64,000 bases of DNA from Anaerovorax odorimutans (GCF_024459955.1 NZ_JANFXK010000005.1:124001-188000), one strand, 5' to 3'. Positions 40,702 to 51,313 are shown, numbered from the stretch's first letter. Translations and numbers: made by a program. The notes: generated by a model not told the origin, from the letters alone.

Positions 40702-42205
40702 AATCCACACCCTCTTCAATTATTCTATATATCATATCCATATCCATATTCTTTCGAATACCCTCAGCCAGCAAATCATACTGGCGTTCCTTATAAGCGG
40801 CCATATCCACACCCGCTACCTGTTCGCCGCTGATTCCTTTTGCGCGAAGCAAGGATGAAACGATTGTCCCGGCCACGTCTCCGCAATCGAAGATTCCATG
40901 CACATAAGAACCGTAAATATTGCCGCAGCTGAGGCCATCGGCTTTTGCATCCATTCCCTCCTCTGCGATGTGGGAGAGGATGTTTCCTCCCTCCAGGGTC
41001 GTTGTTCCCATATGAATTTCGTAACCTTCAAATTTGATTCCGGAAAGACCGGAAAAAACGCCTTCCACTTTATCAAAGGTTCCCGTTACACGGGTCCTGG
41101 TCTTTTCTTTTTCAAAGATCGTTTCACCGGGAAGCAGGCCCATTCCGGCCATCTGACCGCCATGCTCTGTGCCATGAGGGTCTTTCAGCGTTCTGCCCAG
41201 CATCTGATAGCCTCCGCAGATACCGAAAACCGGTTTCCCCTTGGCAGCATGCTTTAAGACAGATGCCTCCAAACCGTTCTGCCGCATCCACAGAAGATCT
41301 TCCATCGTGTTCTTTGTTCCCGGCAGCAGAATCATGTCCGGATCTCCCAGATCCGCCGCATGATCCACATAGCGGACCGTCACCGACGCCATGGATTCCA
41401 AGGGGTTGAAATCCGTAAAATTGGAGATTCGCGGCAGCCGGATCACAGCCAGATCCACAAGGCCTGCCGTATTCTTTTTCGAAAAGCGTTCGCTGAGGCT
41501 GTCCTCATCGTCAATGTCCAGATTCATATAAGGAATCACTCCTGTAACTGGTTTGTGAATCATATCGGTCAGTTGGCAAAGTCCTGGCTCAAGGATGGAA
41601 AGGTCTCCCCGGAACTTATTGATTATAATCCCTTTTACCAACTCCCGCTCCTCCGGTTCAAAGAGCGCCATAGTCCCCACGAGGGAAGCGAACACTCCGC
41701 CCCGGTCAATGTCTCCCACCAGCAGCACCGGCGCTTTGGCCATCTTAGCCATGAACATATTGACGATATCGTTTTCCTTCAGGTTGATCTCCGCCGGGCT
41801 GCCGGCTCCTTCCAAAACAATGATATCGTACTGAGCCGCCAGTTTATCGTAGGCTTCCTTTACTTTGAACACCAGCTCCTTTTTATGTTTGTAATATTCT
41901 TTAGCGCTCATGTTTTCCATGACTTCGCCGCCGACAATGACTTGAGAGCTGGTATCATTGGTAGGCTTGAGCAAAATGGGATTCATCAGCACGGACGGTT
42001 CGATTCCCGCGGCTTCCGCCTGGGTCACCTGCGCCCTGCCCATCTCCAGTCCTTCTCTGGTGATGTAGGAGTTGAGAGCCATGTTCTGCGCCTTAAACGG
42101 CGCCACTTTATAGCCGTCCTGCTTAAAGATCCGGCACAGTCCTGCCGCCACCAGGCTCTTTCCCGCATTGGACATGGTGCCCTGTATCATAATTGCTTTT
42201 GCCAT
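40691..42205 (-). CDS. cbiP: Cobyric acid synthase
   Basis: A 504-residue glutamine-dependent amidase that adds four amide groups to (adenosyl)cobyrinate a,c-diamide. The N-terminal ATP-binding region begins [20 protein letters not shown], and the C-terminal glutamine amidotransferase domain shows the nucleophile Cys in [11 protein letters not shown] and a His in GSYVHGIF. Length is typical. The ATG at 42205 follows GGGAGGG. It overlaps the cobD gene by 19 bases. Confidence 0.97.
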   Translation of the reverse strand: MAKAIMIQGTMSNAGKSLVAAGLCRIFKQDGYKVAPFKAQNMALNSYITREGLEMGRAQVTQAEAAGIEPSVLMNPILLKPTNDTSSQVIVGGEVMENMSAKEYYKHKKELVFKVKEAYDKLAAQYDIIVLEGAGSPAEINLKENDIVNMFMAKMAKAPVLLVGDIDRGGVFASLVGTMALFEPEERELVKGIIINKFRGDLSILEPGLCQLTDMIHKPVTGVIPYMNLDIDDEDSLSERFSKKNTAGLVDLAVIRLPRISNFTDFNPLESMASVTVRYVDHAADLGDPDMILLPGTKNTMEDLLWMRQNGLEASVLKHAAKGKPVFGICGGYQMLGRTLKDPHGTEHGGQMAGMGLLPGETIFEKEKTRTRVTGTFDKVEGVFSGLSGIKFEGYEIHMGTTTLEGGNILSHIAEEGMDAKADGLSCGNIYGSYVHGIFDCGDVAGTIVSSLLRAKGISGEQVAGVDMAAYKERQYDLLAEGIRKNMDMDMIYRIIEEGVDYGK

Positions 42206-43296
42206 CGCGTTTCCCTCCTGCGCAGCGCTTCCACCAGCCTGCCGTTTTCCTCTTCGTTTCTCACTGCGATCCGAAAATAGCCTTTGCCCAGTCCCCGGTA
42301 ATTGGCGCAGCTGCGGATCAGGATACCCTCGCTTTCCATATCAGCGATGAAATCATCCACATAGGCCGGAGCCGAAAGCTGTCGGAGCCGGAAAAAGATA
42401 TAATTGGCACCGGGGTCATAGACTTTGTAGCCCAGCTGGGAAAGCTGCCGCTGCAGCTTCTCCCGTTCTTTGAAAATCAGGCTTCGTGCCTTTTCAAGAT
42501 AATCCTTCTCCCGCAAAGCCTGAATACCCGCTTCCTGGGCTATCAGAGAAACGCTCCAGGGCTGTCCGGTCTCCCACAGAGCCCGGGTGAGCTCCGGTCT
42601 GCCGCATATTCCGTAGCCCAGCCGCAAGCCCGCCATAGCGTAATTTTTCGTGAAGGCCCGCAAGATGAACAGGTTATCGTACTGATCCAACAGCTTCCTG
42701 GCCGTGCAGTCCTGCGGTTCTTTCACAAAGTCGATAAAACATTCATCCACTACTAAAAAAATCTGCTTTTCATCGCATACCTGAGCGATCCGGCGCAGTA
42801 GTTCATAAGGAATCAGGCTGCCGGTGGGATTGTTGGGATTGCACAGAAACAGTACATCCAGCGAGTCATCCAGTGAGGCGAGCAGTCTTTCGTTCAGCAC
42901 AAAGTCCTCCTCTTCCTTCAACTGATAATAGCGAACCAGACTGCCGGAGCTTCGCAGAGCCTTTTCGTATTCGGTAAAAGTAGGAGCCGGCACCATGACC
43001 TTTCCGGGACGCATTGCCGCCGCCAGACGGAAAATCAGATCAGAAGCCCCGTTGCCGAATATCAGATACTCCTCGGGCACCTGTTCCTTTTCCGCCACAG
43101 CCCGGCGCAGCCTGCGGCACCTGGGATCCGGGTAGAGGTCGCACTTCTCCAAGGCCGCCGCTGCCGCCGCTTTGACTCCCTCGGGCATGCCCAGGGGGTT
43201 AATATTGGCGGAAAAGTCCAGAATCGCTCTGTCCCTCCGGCCATCCTTTTCCATCATCGTATAAATATCTCCGCCATGTTCAAATTCTGTCATCAT
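42187..43296 (-). CDS. cobD: Threonine-phosphate decarboxylase (class I aminotransferase fold)
   Basis: A 369-residue PLP enzyme that makes (R)-1-aminopropan-2-ol phosphate for the corrinoid side arm. It looks like histidinol-phosphate aminotransferase ([26 protein letters not shown] Lys in [15 protein letters not shown]), but the N-terminal HGGDIYTMM and its place next to cbiB identify CobD. No C-terminal zinc finger or kinase fusion is present. The ATG at 43296 overlaps the cbiB stop in an ATGA arrangement with GGGAGTAGG just upstream; the frame is open to 43356 but that start would intrude on cbiB. Confidence 0.92.
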   Translation of the reverse strand: MMTEFEHGGDIYTMMEKDGRRDRAILDFSANINPLGMPEGVKAAAAAALEKCDLYPDPRCRRLRRAVAEKEQVPEEYLIFGNGASDLIFRLAAAMRPGKVMVPAPTFTEYEKALRSSGSLVRYYQLKEEEDFVLNERLLASLDDSLDVLFLCNPNNPTGSLIPYELLRRIAQVCDEKQIFLVVDECFIDFVKEPQDCTARKLLDQYDNLFILRAFTKNYAMAGLRLGYGICGRPELTRALWETGQPWSVSLIAQEAGIQALREKDYLEKARSLIFKEREKLQRQLSQLGYKVYDPGANYIFFRLRQLSAPAYVDDFIADMESEGILIRSCANYRGLGKGYFRIAVRNEEENGRLVEALRRRETRWQKQL

Positions 43297-44276
43297 CCTA
43301 CTCCCATCATTATCAAAATCATTATTGCCCCAATCACAAGGCAGACTCCCAGGCAAAGGAAAGCCGTTCCATAAAGCAGCCGGTTGGCGCTGCGGATGTC
43401 CTCCCAGGAAACCGGGCGGGTGCCATCACCGATAGTCTTTTTCGGGTAGAGTTTTCCAAAGTACCAGGCATCGCCGGCCAGCCGTATACCGAGAGCGCCG
43501 GCGCAAACGGCTTCTGTCTGCGCGCTGTTGGGGCTGGCGTGGTTAAAACGGTCCCGCCTGAAAATCCGGTAAGCACCTCGCCAGTCCATGCCCAGCAGCA
43601 TGGAAGCTATGACCATCAAAAGCGCCGAAATCCTCGCCGGAATGAAGTTGAGCACATCGTCCAGCTTTGCCGAAAAGCGGCCGAAAAACAGATAGCGGTC
43701 GTTTTTATAGCCTACCATGGAATCCAGTGTGTTGACGGCCTTATAGAAAAATCCCAGCGGAGCGCCGCCTACAGCCATAAACAGCATGGGCGCCACCGTT
43801 CCGTCGGAGGTATTTTCAGCCACGGTTTCCACTGCTGCCTTGGCTACCTGTTCCTCGTTCAAATGCTCCGTATCTCTGCCTACGATCATGGAAACTTTTT
43901 CTCTCGCTCCCGCAAGGTCGCCCCGCTTCAGCTCATCAAACACCTTCATGCTCTCTTTTTTCAGGGATTTCACCGCCAAAATCTGATAGCACATGATCGT
44001 TTCCAGAAAGAGCCCCAGCCACAGATTCAAGCGATAGGCCGCCAGCAGGATTCCGCCGGAAACTGCCCCGGTCAGCAGTGGAATCAAAATTCCCAGGACA
44101 GCTCCCGCAGCAAGCAAGCCTCTTTCGGTATCGGGAAACAGTTTTCTCATTAACTCTTCTCCCAGCTCGATTGCTTTGCCCATGAGCCGCACCGGATGGG
44201 GCAGAAAATGGGGATCTCCAATCAAAAGATCCAGGAAAAAACCAACGGTCAGAGGGATAAAATGCAGCAGGATCAT
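43293..44276 (-). CDS. cbiB: Adenosylcobinamide-phosphate synthase
   Basis: A 327-residue membrane enzyme that attaches aminopropanol phosphate to adenosylcobyric acid. Family segments: FFLDLLIGDPHFLPHPVRLMGKAI near the N-terminus, AAVETVAENTSDGTVAPMLF in the middle, and DRFNHASPNSAQTEAVCAGALG near the C-terminus. Four to five membrane helices. It overlaps cobD and the cobA-hemD gene by 4 bases on either side. Confidence 0.96.
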   Translation of the reverse strand: MILLHFIPLTVGFFLDLLIGDPHFLPHPVRLMGKAIELGEELMRKLFPDTERGLLAAGAVLGILIPLLTGAVSGGILLAAYRLNLWLGLFLETIMCYQILAVKSLKKESMKVFDELKRGDLAGAREKVSMIVGRDTEHLNEEQVAKAAVETVAENTSDGTVAPMLFMAVGGAPLGFFYKAVNTLDSMVGYKNDRYLFFGRFSAKLDDVLNFIPARISALLMVIASMLLGMDWRGAYRIFRRDRFNHASPNSAQTEAVCAGALGIRLAGDAWYFGKLYPKKTIGDGTRPVSWEDIRSANRLLYGTAFLCLGVCLVIGAIMILIMMGVG

Positions 44277-45769
44277 GGTTCCATCCTCAGTATGGTTTCG
44301 ATCATGCTGTCAATCGTCGCCTGTTTTGACACCGTAACCTGCATACCGTATTTTTCCGCCGCCGCCGCAGTCTGCTCACCGATGCAGATTGCCTTTACCT
44401 GTGAATAATCAGTATCGGGGTTAAGCTTTACAAATCCCCGCACTGTAGACGCGCTGGTAAAGGCCACGCAGTCCACCGTATCGTCATATCCCGGCACCGG
44501 CTGGTTTCCCTCATTTGTTTCGTATACCGCAATATCATCAAAAGAGATTTCGGCGTCTCTGAGAGGCCGGATAACTGCTTCTGTTCCCATGGCCGCCCGC
44601 GGCAGCAAAATACGCTCCCCCGGTGAAACCGCTTTTGCCAAATCGCGCCCGAGGGCCTCTCCGCTGTAGACCTCCGGCATTAAATCAGCAAAGACGCCCT
44701 TTTCTTCAACTGCTCTGCGAGTGCCGGCGCCGATAACCGCGATCTTGATGCCTGCCAGACTGCGGATATCCATTTTCTTCTCTTTCATAGCTGCATAAAA
44801 AGCCTGCACCCCCGCAGCGCTGGTAAAGGCAATCCAGCTGTAAGCCTTGATTTGCTCCAAAGCCTGATATAAACGCCTGTTATCTGCAATCGGCCTGGTC
44901 TCAATGGTAGGCATGAGGACTACCTCCGCCCCCAGAGCCTGCAGCTTTTTCGCCAGCGAAGAGCTCCTGTCCTTCGGTCTGGTCACAGCGATCTTCCTGG
45001 TGCCAAGAGGCCTGTCCTCGGCCCAGTGAAAATCCCTTTCCAATGTGCAGACCTGTCCCACCACAATGACGGCGGGCGTTTTGATGCCAGCCTTCTCCGC
45101 CTCCCCGGGAAGACTGGAAACCGTCGCTACGACTCTTCTTTGGTGAGCGGTTGTCCCCCGCTCCAGCACGGCTGCCGGCATATCCGGTTTCATTCCCGCT
45201 TCCAGAAGTCCGCGGCAGATTCGGGGCATTGCCGCTACTCCCATGAGGAATACCAGCGTTCCGTTCAGGCGTACCAGCGCCTCGTAATCCACATCCGCTT
45301 CCTCTGCTTTTTTCGTATGTCCGGTAATGATATGCAGGGAGGAACAAAAATCCCTGTGGGTCACGGGAATGCCGCCGTAAGCCGGAACCGACAGCGCGGA
45401 AGTGATTCCGGGGACCACCTCAAAGGGAATGTTATGCCGGCAGAGCAGCTCCAGTTCTTCGCCGCCCCGCCCAAAGAGGAATGGATCTCCCCCCTTCAAA
45501 CGCACCACATAGTTGCCCGCAAGGGCTTCCCGCAGCAAAATCTCGTTGATCTCATGCTGGGGCACCGGATGATGCCCCGCTTCCTTGCCCACAGAGATCT
45601 TTCGCGCATGGGAAGGTACCATAGCCATGATTCCCTGTCCCACCAGCTTGTCGTATACCACCACATCTGCCGTTTCTAAAACAGCTTTTCCCTTTAAAGT
45701 GAACAGCCCCGCATCCGACGGTCCTGCTCCTACCAGCCAGACTTTTCCCTGTTTTTTCTCTGCCGTCAT
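44273..45769 (-). CDS. cobA-hemD: Fused uroporphyrinogen-III methyltransferase / uroporphyrinogen-III synthase
   Basis: A 498-residue bifunctional protein. Residues 1 to about 245 are the SUMT domain ([56 protein letters not shown]), which makes precorrin-2 with SAM. From about 255 to the end is HemD ([47 protein letters not shown]), which closes the ring to uroporphyrinogen III. The fusion is common in Clostridia and channels the product toward corrinoids. It overlaps hemC and cbiB by 4 bases each. Confidence 0.96.
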   Translation of the reverse strand: MTAEKKQGKVWLVGAGPSDAGLFTLKGKAVLETADVVVYDKLVGQGIMAMVPSHARKISVGKEAGHHPVPQHEINEILLREALAGNYVVRLKGGDPFLFGRGGEELELLCRHNIPFEVVPGITSALSVPAYGGIPVTHRDFCSSLHIITGHTKKAEEADVDYEALVRLNGTLVFLMGVAAMPRICRGLLEAGMKPDMPAAVLERGTTAHQRRVVATVSSLPGEAEKAGIKTPAVIVVGQVCTLERDFHWAEDRPLGTRKIAVTRPKDRSSSLAKKLQALGAEVVLMPTIETRPIADNRRLYQALEQIKAYSWIAFTSAAGVQAFYAAMKEKKMDIRSLAGIKIAVIGAGTRRAVEEKGVFADLMPEVYSGEALGRDLAKAVSPGERILLPRAAMGTEAVIRPLRDAEISFDDIAVYETNEGNQPVPGYDDTVDCVAFTSASTVRGFVKLNPDTDYSQVKAICIGEQTAAAAEKYGMQVTVSKQATIDSMIETILRMEP

Positions 45770-46656
45770 GCTTCCGATTCCCCTTTCAGCTGTTTTGCCA
45801 GGCGGACAGCCAGCTCTTCTCCCTGATCCTTGGGGCCTGCGATATTGCCAGTCCGCAGCTCTCCTGTTTTCTCATTAAAATACAGCCCGCGAATCCTTAT
45901 CTCCTGATTTTGAATTTCCGCAAAGGCACCGATAGGAGCGCTGCATCCGCCCTCCAGATAAGAAACAAAGGCCCGTTCCGCCCCGGCCTCCGCCCTTGCC
46001 TCAGGGTCGTCCACGCAGTCCAGATAGGAGTAATCTTCGCCGGCTCTGCCCTGCACCACCATCGTTCCCTGCCCCGCCGCAGGGATCATCTCATCAGGAG
46101 AAAAGACCCGACTGACGCGTCCTTCCAAATCCAGCCGTTTGAGACCCGCATAGGCCAGGACCAGACCACTGTACTCGCCGCTGTCCAGCTTTCGGAGTCT
46201 CGTCTGCACATTTCCGCGAACGCTCTTTTGCCCCATATCGGGGTAGAGTTTTCGCAGCTGGACGTTTCTGCGGGGACTGGAGCTGCCCAGCGGCTTGCTC
46301 TTATCCAGGCAAGAGACTCCCTCCGGCAGTACCAGCACATCGGCCGCGTTTTCCCTTTTGGGAAAAGCCAGGAGGGGCAGGTCCTCCGGTACTTCCATGG
46401 GCATATCTTTCAGGCTGTGAACGGAAATATCGATCTGTCTGGCCCGCAGCGCACGGTCCAGCTCTTTTACGAACAAGCCCTTGCCCCCAATCTTATCCAA
46501 AGTCTTATCGAGGATTTTATCTCCGGTGGTTTTCATAGTCAAAAGCTCCAGCTCCAGCTCAGGGTGGTGCTTCTCAATCTGCTCCATCACCAGCCTGGAC
46601 TGGATCACAGCCAGCTTGCTGTCACGGCTTCCTACAATTACTTTTTTCTTTTTCAT
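45766..46656 (-). CDS. hemC: Hydroxymethylbilane synthase (porphobilinogen deaminase)
   Basis: A 296-residue enzyme that condenses four porphobilinogens. Seen are VIVGSRDSKLAVIQSRLV at the start, HSLKDMPMEVPEDL, SSSPRRNVQLRKLYP, AAGQGTMVVQGR and the dipyrromethane cofactor Cys in YLEGGCSAPIGAFA. Length is normal. The ATG at 46656 has GGGAG 8 bases upstream; the frame is open to 46707 but that would overlap the upstream gene. It sits 16 bases after cbiJ. Confidence 0.96.
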   Translation of the reverse strand: MKKKKVIVGSRDSKLAVIQSRLVMEQIEKHHPELELELLTMKTTGDKILDKTLDKIGGKGLFVKELDRALRARQIDISVHSLKDMPMEVPEDLPLLAFPKRENAADVLVLPEGVSCLDKSKPLGSSSPRRNVQLRKLYPDMGQKSVRGNVQTRLRKLDSGEYSGLVLAYAGLKRLDLEGRVSRVFSPDEMIPAAGQGTMVVQGRAGEDYSYLDCVDDPEARAEAGAERAFVSYLEGGCSAPIGAFAEIQNQEIRIRGLYFNEKTGELRTGNIAGPKDQGEELAVRLAKQLKGESEA

Positions 46657-46672
46657 GATATTCTCCCATCCG

Positions 46673-47911
46673 TCATCGATCCAGGCCGTTTTCCAGCCCG
46701 CGTTCAATCAGAATCCTGGCTTTCTTCGCCAGGGCATGGTCCTTTCCCCCTGCTGTAAAGCCTATGGTCAGATCCCCGTGTCTTATGACACCCGGAAAAT
46801 AAAAATCACATTCTTCTTTTCGATCCGCCACATTGACCGTGATCTCTTTCTGTCTGCACAAAATCCCGATGGACCGGTTCAATTCCCGGTCGCCGGTGGC
46901 CGCCAAAACGATATCGGCGTCCTCAAGGTCAGCCTCCTCATAAGGTCTTTCCTCTAAACGCAGAAGACCTTGCCTTTCCAGCTCCTTCACTGGAGGCAGC
47001 ACCTCCGGCGCGACCACGGTCAGCAGACAGTTATATTGAGAAAGAATCCTTATCCTTCTGGCAGCGATTCTGCCCCCTCCCACCACCAGAATCCGCTTGC
47101 CGGTGAGATCCTGAAACATGGGAAACCAGGCGGCTTTCTTAGCCGGTACCTGGGAAAGACCGCAGAGTTTCAGGGCTTCTTCCAGAGAGATTCCTTCTTC
47201 CTGCTTCGGCCGGCCGATGATAATTACCTTCGCACCCGCGGCTTCGGCGGCGGCCAGCTTATGGGAAAACCCTCCGGCTTCGCCTGATTCTTTGGTAACC
47301 AGATAGTCCGCGTTTATATGGCGGAGCATCGCCAGGTTGTCTTCATAGGAGAAAGGGCCCTGCATGCAGATCAGATGAGCAGCGTCAAAGCCCAGATCAA
47401 AGGCCCGCTTCACCATCTCGGGGACAGGCAGAATTCTGGGATACAGCCGTTTTTCAAAATCAGCGATGACTGTAAATTCCGCCAGTTCTTTACTCCCGGT
47501 GGTAAGGAGCACGTTTCCTGACGTATCTTTCAAGTATTCGGCAGCTTCCTTGGCGCTGGCTGTGATAATATGTCGCTCTTCCGGTTCTGCCTGGCGCCGA
47601 AGGAGCCGCATGCAGGGAACACCGGTGTGTTCCGCGGCCATGCGGATATTTTCCGTCGCCTCCGCGGCATAAGGGTGGGTGGCATCGATGACGCGGTCGA
47701 TGTTTTCCTTCCGTATCAGTTCTTCCATCTCCCGCCGGTCAAGGCGGCGGGCCAATACGGTGAGGCTATCGCTGTCCTTAGGCAGCAGATGTTTTCCGTG
47801 CTCCGTAGCTACGCAGACGAGAAAGCGATTCTGCCCGCTCTGATCGTCAGCGGCCGCTTCCGCCAGCTTTCGCCCTTCTGTGGTTCCCGCAAAGATCAAA
47901 ATATTACTCAT
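46673..47911 (-). CDS. cbiJ: Fused precorrin-6A reductase (CbiJ) and precorrin-2 dehydrogenase
   Basis: A 412-residue two-domain protein. Residues 1 to about 250 are CbiJ/CobK (ILIFAGTTEGRKLAEA, DATHPYAAEATENIRMAA, CMQGPFS, VTKESGEAGGF), the NAD(P)H-dependent reductase of cobalt-precorrin-6A. From about residue 262 follows a precorrin-2 dehydrogenase of the CysG-N/Met8 type (FPMFQDLTGKRILVVGGGRIAARRI, VLAATGDRELN, NVADRKEECDFYFPGV), which makes sirohydrochlorin. No separate chelatase tail is seen. The ATG at 47911 follows CGGAGG and is used despite an open frame to 48100. It overlaps cbiH by 8 bases. Confidence 0.93.
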   Translation of the reverse strand: MSNILIFAGTTEGRKLAEAAADDQSGQNRFLVCVATEHGKHLLPKDSDSLTVLARRLDRREMEELIRKENIDRVIDATHPYAAEATENIRMAAEHTGVPCMRLLRRQAEPEERHIITASAKEAAEYLKDTSGNVLLTTGSKELAEFTVIADFEKRLYPRILPVPEMVKRAFDLGFDAAHLICMQGPFSYEDNLAMLRHINADYLVTKESGEAGGFSHKLAAAEAAGAKVIIIGRPKQEEGISLEEALKLCGLSQVPAKKAAWFPMFQDLTGKRILVVGGGRIAARRIRILSQYNCLLTVVAPEVLPPVKELERQGLLRLEERPYEEADLEDADIVLAATGDRELNRSIGILCRQKEITVNVADRKEECDFYFPGVIRHGDLTIGFTAGGKDHALAKKARILIERGLENGLDR

Positions 47912-48644
47912 GTTTTCCTCCGATCCGATATCCTCTGGACGTGACCATTTTGCCGCCGATTTCTCTTGTGGTGGAATTGCCGATATAGACCGTGGAAAAC
48001 ATATCGGTCTGCGTGTTCCGCAGCTCCGCCAGAGACAGCACCCTTCCTGACTCCCCCTGTCTGCCGATATTTTTCGCGATTCCGCAAACCGTGCTCCCAT
48101 CTTTATATTTCAGAATCAGGTCGCAGGCTTTCTGCAGATAATCATATCGTTTTTTGCTGGAGGGATTATACAGGCAGATGACAAAATCCGCTGCCGCCGC
48201 GCATTCGAGCCGCTTTTCGATCTGCTCCCAGGGGGTCAAAAGGTCGCTGAGACTGATGACCGCAAAGTCGTGGATCAGCGGTGCTCCCAGGACAGCGGCG
48301 CCGCTGCAGGCGGCCGTGATTCCGGGAACTACCTCGATTTCAATGGCATCGTACTCCTGAGCGATCTCGTAGATAAGTCCCGCCATGCCATAGACGCCCG
48401 AGTCCCCGCTGCACACCATCGCTACGTTCCGACCCTTGAGTGTTTCCTCAATGGCCAGCCTGCACCGCTGTACTTCCTGTTTCATGGAGGTGGAAATCAG
48501 CCTCTTATGGGCGAACCGCTCTTTAATCAGATCTATGTAAACCGTATACCCGAAAATAGCCTCGCATTCTTCCAGTACGCTCATGGCCCTTCCCGTGGCC
48601 TGTGGCAGTTCTCCCGGTCCCAGACCCACTACATAAAGTTTCAT
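47904..48644 (-). CDS. cbiH: Cobalt-precorrin-3 / precorrin-3B C17-methyltransferase
   Basis: A 246-residue SAM-dependent methyltransferase of the tetrapyrrole methylase fold that methylates C17 and drives ring contraction. Visible are LYVVGLGPGELPQATGRA, VAMVCSGDSGVYGMAGLIYE and VPGITAACSGAAVLGAPLIHDFAVISLSD, the last diagnostic for CbiH/CobJ. No fused C-terminal domain. The ATG at 48644 has AGGTGGGAG upstream and overlaps the hemA stop by 4 bases. Confidence 0.96.
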   Translation of the reverse strand: MKLYVVGLGPGELPQATGRAMSVLEECEAIFGYTVYIDLIKERFAHKRLISTSMKQEVQRCRLAIEETLKGRNVAMVCSGDSGVYGMAGLIYEIAQEYDAIEIEVVPGITAACSGAAVLGAPLIHDFAVISLSDLLTPWEQIEKRLECAAAADFVICLYNPSSKKRYDYLQKACDLILKYKDGSTVCGIAKNIGRQGESGRVLSLAELRNTQTDMFSTVYIGNSTTREIGGKMVTSRGYRIGGKHE

Positions 48645-49858
48645 TTCTCCCACCTCGCTTTTCCGGTTTTCAGCGTATCCCGCCGTGCGGATTCTGTGAG
48701 AGCGGAAAGGCAGCTTTCCCACAGTTCCTCGGGCAGCGTATCCCGCAGCCCGAAGAGCAGCTTTTCCACCGCATGGTCCACCGCCTCCTCCGCGGAAAGC
48801 TTTTCCATGCGTTTGCAGGCATCCTCAGCAGTAACGGCAGACAGATGCTTCACCGTGTCCACATGCTGCCGGAAGGAAAACCACCGTTCCAGCTCTTTTT
48901 TGTATTCTTCCAGTATCTCCATCGCTTTTCTGAGGGATGCTTCATTTCGCTTTCCCGAGTAAGAATCTCCCAGCCGGTCCATGTCATATAGCTCAATCCC
49001 CTGAAGGTCCGCCGCCGCGGGGTCGATATCCCTGGGCACGGCCATATCGATCCAAAGGGATGGCAGAAAACGTTTCCCCTCAATCTGATCCTTTCGAATC
49101 GTAAAGTGGGGGCTCAGTGTAGCGCTGATAACCGCCCTGTACCTTTCCAGGCCGTCCAGACGCTCCTCGTAATCGATCATTTCACAGCCTTCCGGGATAA
49201 TGGACTCCTGCGCCTCCTGTCCGTGCATTTTCTTCCGCAGCGTCATGGTCACCTGCGCCCCGCTGTCGGTCAGCGCATTGGCCGCCAGCTTTCCCATCTG
49301 CCCGTTGCCTATGACCAGACAGGGGACGCCTTCCAAACCTCCCAGCTTTTCCTTCAGCAGCAGCACGGCGTTGCGGGCGGCGGACGGGTCCGCTGTCTCG
49401 ATTCTCACCTGGGTCTTTACCCGCTTTCCCGCGGAAATGGCAGTCTGGAACAGCTTTTCGATCACCGTGTCATCGGTCTTGCAATCCCTGGCTGCTTCCA
49501 AAGCCTCCCTTACCTGGGAAAGAATCTGATCCTCTCCGTAGATTCTGGATTTAAGGCCGCAGATCAGCTGCAGCAGATGGAGCACCGCCTCTTCTCCGCT
49601 GCGCAGAATGAACAGCTGCGCGTAGTGATCTTGGTTCAGGCCTTTGGTATCGCACAGCAGTTTTCCCAGATCCGCCTCGCTGCCGCTGACCCACAGCTCG
49701 GTACGATTGCAGGTGGACAACAGCAGTCCCCCGGAAAAAGCCCCCTCCGCCTTCCACTGGCAAAGAGCCCTTCTTGCCTGGGATTTGGTAAAGGCCAGCG
49801 CTTCCCGCTGCCGGATGGATGCGTTCTGATGGTCGATTCCTATCATGCGGATATCCAT
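48641..49858 (-). CDS. hemA: Glutamyl-tRNA reductase
   Basis: A 405-residue NADPH-dependent enzyme that reduces glutamyl-tRNA(Glu) to glutamate-1-semialdehyde, first step of the C5 route. The catalytic Cys is in LLLSTCNRTELWVSG (about residue 50). The NADP-binding segment LVIGNGQMGKLAANALTDSG and the IDMAVPRDIDP signature are present; a helical dimerisation domain follows. Length is close to the norm. It overlaps cbiF by one base and cbiH by four, and placing hemA inside the cbi order shows the precursor supply is tied to corrinoid need. Confidence 0.95.
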   Translation of the reverse strand: MDIRMIGIDHQNASIRQREALAFTKSQARRALCQWKAEGAFSGGLLLSTCNRTELWVSGSEADLGKLLCDTKGLNQDHYAQLFILRSGEEAVLHLLQLICGLKSRIYGEDQILSQVREALEAARDCKTDDTVIEKLFQTAISAGKRVKTQVRIETADPSAARNAVLLLKEKLGGLEGVPCLVIGNGQMGKLAANALTDSGAQVTMTLRKKMHGQEAQESIIPEGCEMIDYEERLDGLERYRAVISATLSPHFTIRKDQIEGKRFLPSLWIDMAVPRDIDPAAADLQGIELYDMDRLGDSYSGKRNEASLRKAMEILEEYKKELERWFSFRQHVDTVKHLSAVTAEDACKRMEKLSAEEAVDHAVEKLLFGLRDTLPEELWESCLSALTESARRDTLKTGKARWEK

Positions 49859-50613
49859 TACTCTTTCGCCTCCCTGAATTGGTGGGTAAAGGCCGGATCG
49901 TAAAGTCTGGACCGCTCATAAGCGTCCCCCAGAAAATCACCCACTAAAATCAGCGCCGTTTTGGTGATCCCGACTTCCTTTGCGATCTCCGGCAGCGTAG
50001 CCACGGTTCCGTAGAAAACCTGTTCTTCCGGCCAGGTAGCCTTATATACGATGGCAGCAGGCGTCTCCTCCTTATAGCCGCCGATGAGCAGCCGTTCTCT
50101 GAGAGGCTCCAGAAGTCCGGCGCTGAGAAAGACCGCCATGGTTGCCTGATGGGAGGCCAGAAGAGAAATTTCTTCTTTTTCCGGTACCGGTGTTCTTCCC
50201 GCCATTCTTGTGATAATTACCGTCTGCGATACGTCCGGAAGCGTGTATTCGGCTTTCAGGGCCGCCGCCGCCCCGCAGAAGGAGCTGACTCCGGGAACCA
50301 CTTCGTAGGAAATCCCCTCCTCGCTGAGAAGGTCCATCTGTTCGCGGATAGCTCCGTAGATGCTGGGGTCCCCTGTGTGGAGGCGTACGGTCATATGTCC
50401 CTTTTTCTCCGCCTCTTTCATGACCTCAATGACCTCTTCCAAAGTCATGGAGGCGCTGTTATGGATTTGACAGTCCGCTTTTGCCAGCTCAAGAAGCTCT
50501 TTATTTACCAGAGATCCCGCATATATGATCACATCCGCTTCCTTTAAAAGTTTTTGTCCTCTTACCGTAATCAGATCGGGCGCGCCCGGTCCTGCTCCTA
50601 CAAAATATATCAT
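49858..50613 (-). CDS. cbiF: Cobalt-precorrin-4 / precorrin-4 C11-methyltransferase
   Basis: A 251-residue SAM-dependent methylase acting at C11. Signatures: IYFVGAGPGAPDLITVRGQKLL, VRLHTGDPSIYGAIREQMD and VPGVSSFCGAAAALKAEYTLP. The GAPDLITV and GDPSIYGA forms distinguish CbiF from the related CobA, CbiL and CbiH. It starts 10 bases after cbiL. Confidence 0.97.
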   Translation of the reverse strand: MIYFVGAGPGAPDLITVRGQKLLKEADVIIYAGSLVNKELLELAKADCQIHNSASMTLEEVIEVMKEAEKKGHMTVRLHTGDPSIYGAIREQMDLLSEEGISYEVVPGVSSFCGAAAALKAEYTLPDVSQTVIITRMAGRTPVPEKEEISLLASHQATMAVFLSAGLLEPLRERLLIGGYKEETPAAIVYKATWPEEQVFYGTVATLPEIAKEVGITKTALILVGDFLGDAYERSRLYDPAFTHQFREAKE

Positions 50614-50623
50614 AACTGCTCCT

Positions 50624-51313
50624 TTACCTGTCCTTTACCACAATGATGGAAAAATAGCCCGCCTGAGGGTCGATCTCGTCAGCTGACTCAAATACCCGTT
50701 CACCTTCCATGCCGCAGCGCTCCACCATCCTGGCCTCCCAGCGCTGCGGTTGGCCGCAGATCATATCCTTAACCTGTCCGATGGACTTGCCGCTCTTCAT
50801 CAGAACCTTGGTGCCTTTCAGCTCCATGCACTCCTCCAGCGCCTTATAGGAGGCCGGAATGATATGCAGGGGCTGTCCGGCTTCTGTCAGGCCCTGGTTC
50901 AGCCTGGCGGAAACAGCACAGAAAGATGGGATTCCCGGAACCAGCTGAGCCTGCCTTCCCGCCGCCAGCACCCGCTCGTGAATATAGATATAGGTTGAAT
51001 AGATGGACGGGTCTCCCAGGGTGAGAAAGGCCACATCCTTCCCCTGGTCCAGATAACCGATAATCTGCTCAGCGGCCGCGCTGTGGCTGGCTTCCAGCTC
51101 TTTCTCGTCTCTGGTCATGGGCATGGAAACCTCTATAACCTCTTTATCGGAAAGCTCCGGTACCGCGCTTCTGGCAATGGTGTATGCCGTATTGACCCCA
51201 TGGCCGGATTTGGGAACTGCGATGATATCGCTCTCCCGAATCAGCCGCACGGTCTTTAAAGTCATCAGTTCCGGATCTCCCGGACCTACCCCCAATCCAT
51301 ATAGCTTTGCCAT
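50624..51313 (-). CDS. cbiL: Cobalt-precorrin-2 / precorrin-2 C20-methyltransferase
   Basis: A 229-residue SAM-dependent methylase acting at C20. Signatures: LYGLGVGPGDPELMTLKTVRLI, VAFLTLGDPSIYSTYIYIHERV, VPGIPSFCAVSARLNQGLTE. Length normal. It lies 14 bases after cbiD, with AGGGAG before the ATG. Confidence 0.97.
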   Translation of the reverse strand: MAKLYGLGVGPGDPELMTLKTVRLIRESDIIAVPKSGHGVNTAYTIARSAVPELSDKEVIEVSMPMTRDEKELEASHSAAAEQIIGYLDQGKDVAFLTLGDPSIYSTYIYIHERVLAAGRQAQLVPGIPSFCAVSARLNQGLTEAGQPLHIIPASYKALEECMELKGTKVLMKSGKSIGQVKDMICGQPQRWEARMVERCGMEGERVFESADEIDPQAGYFSIIVVKDR

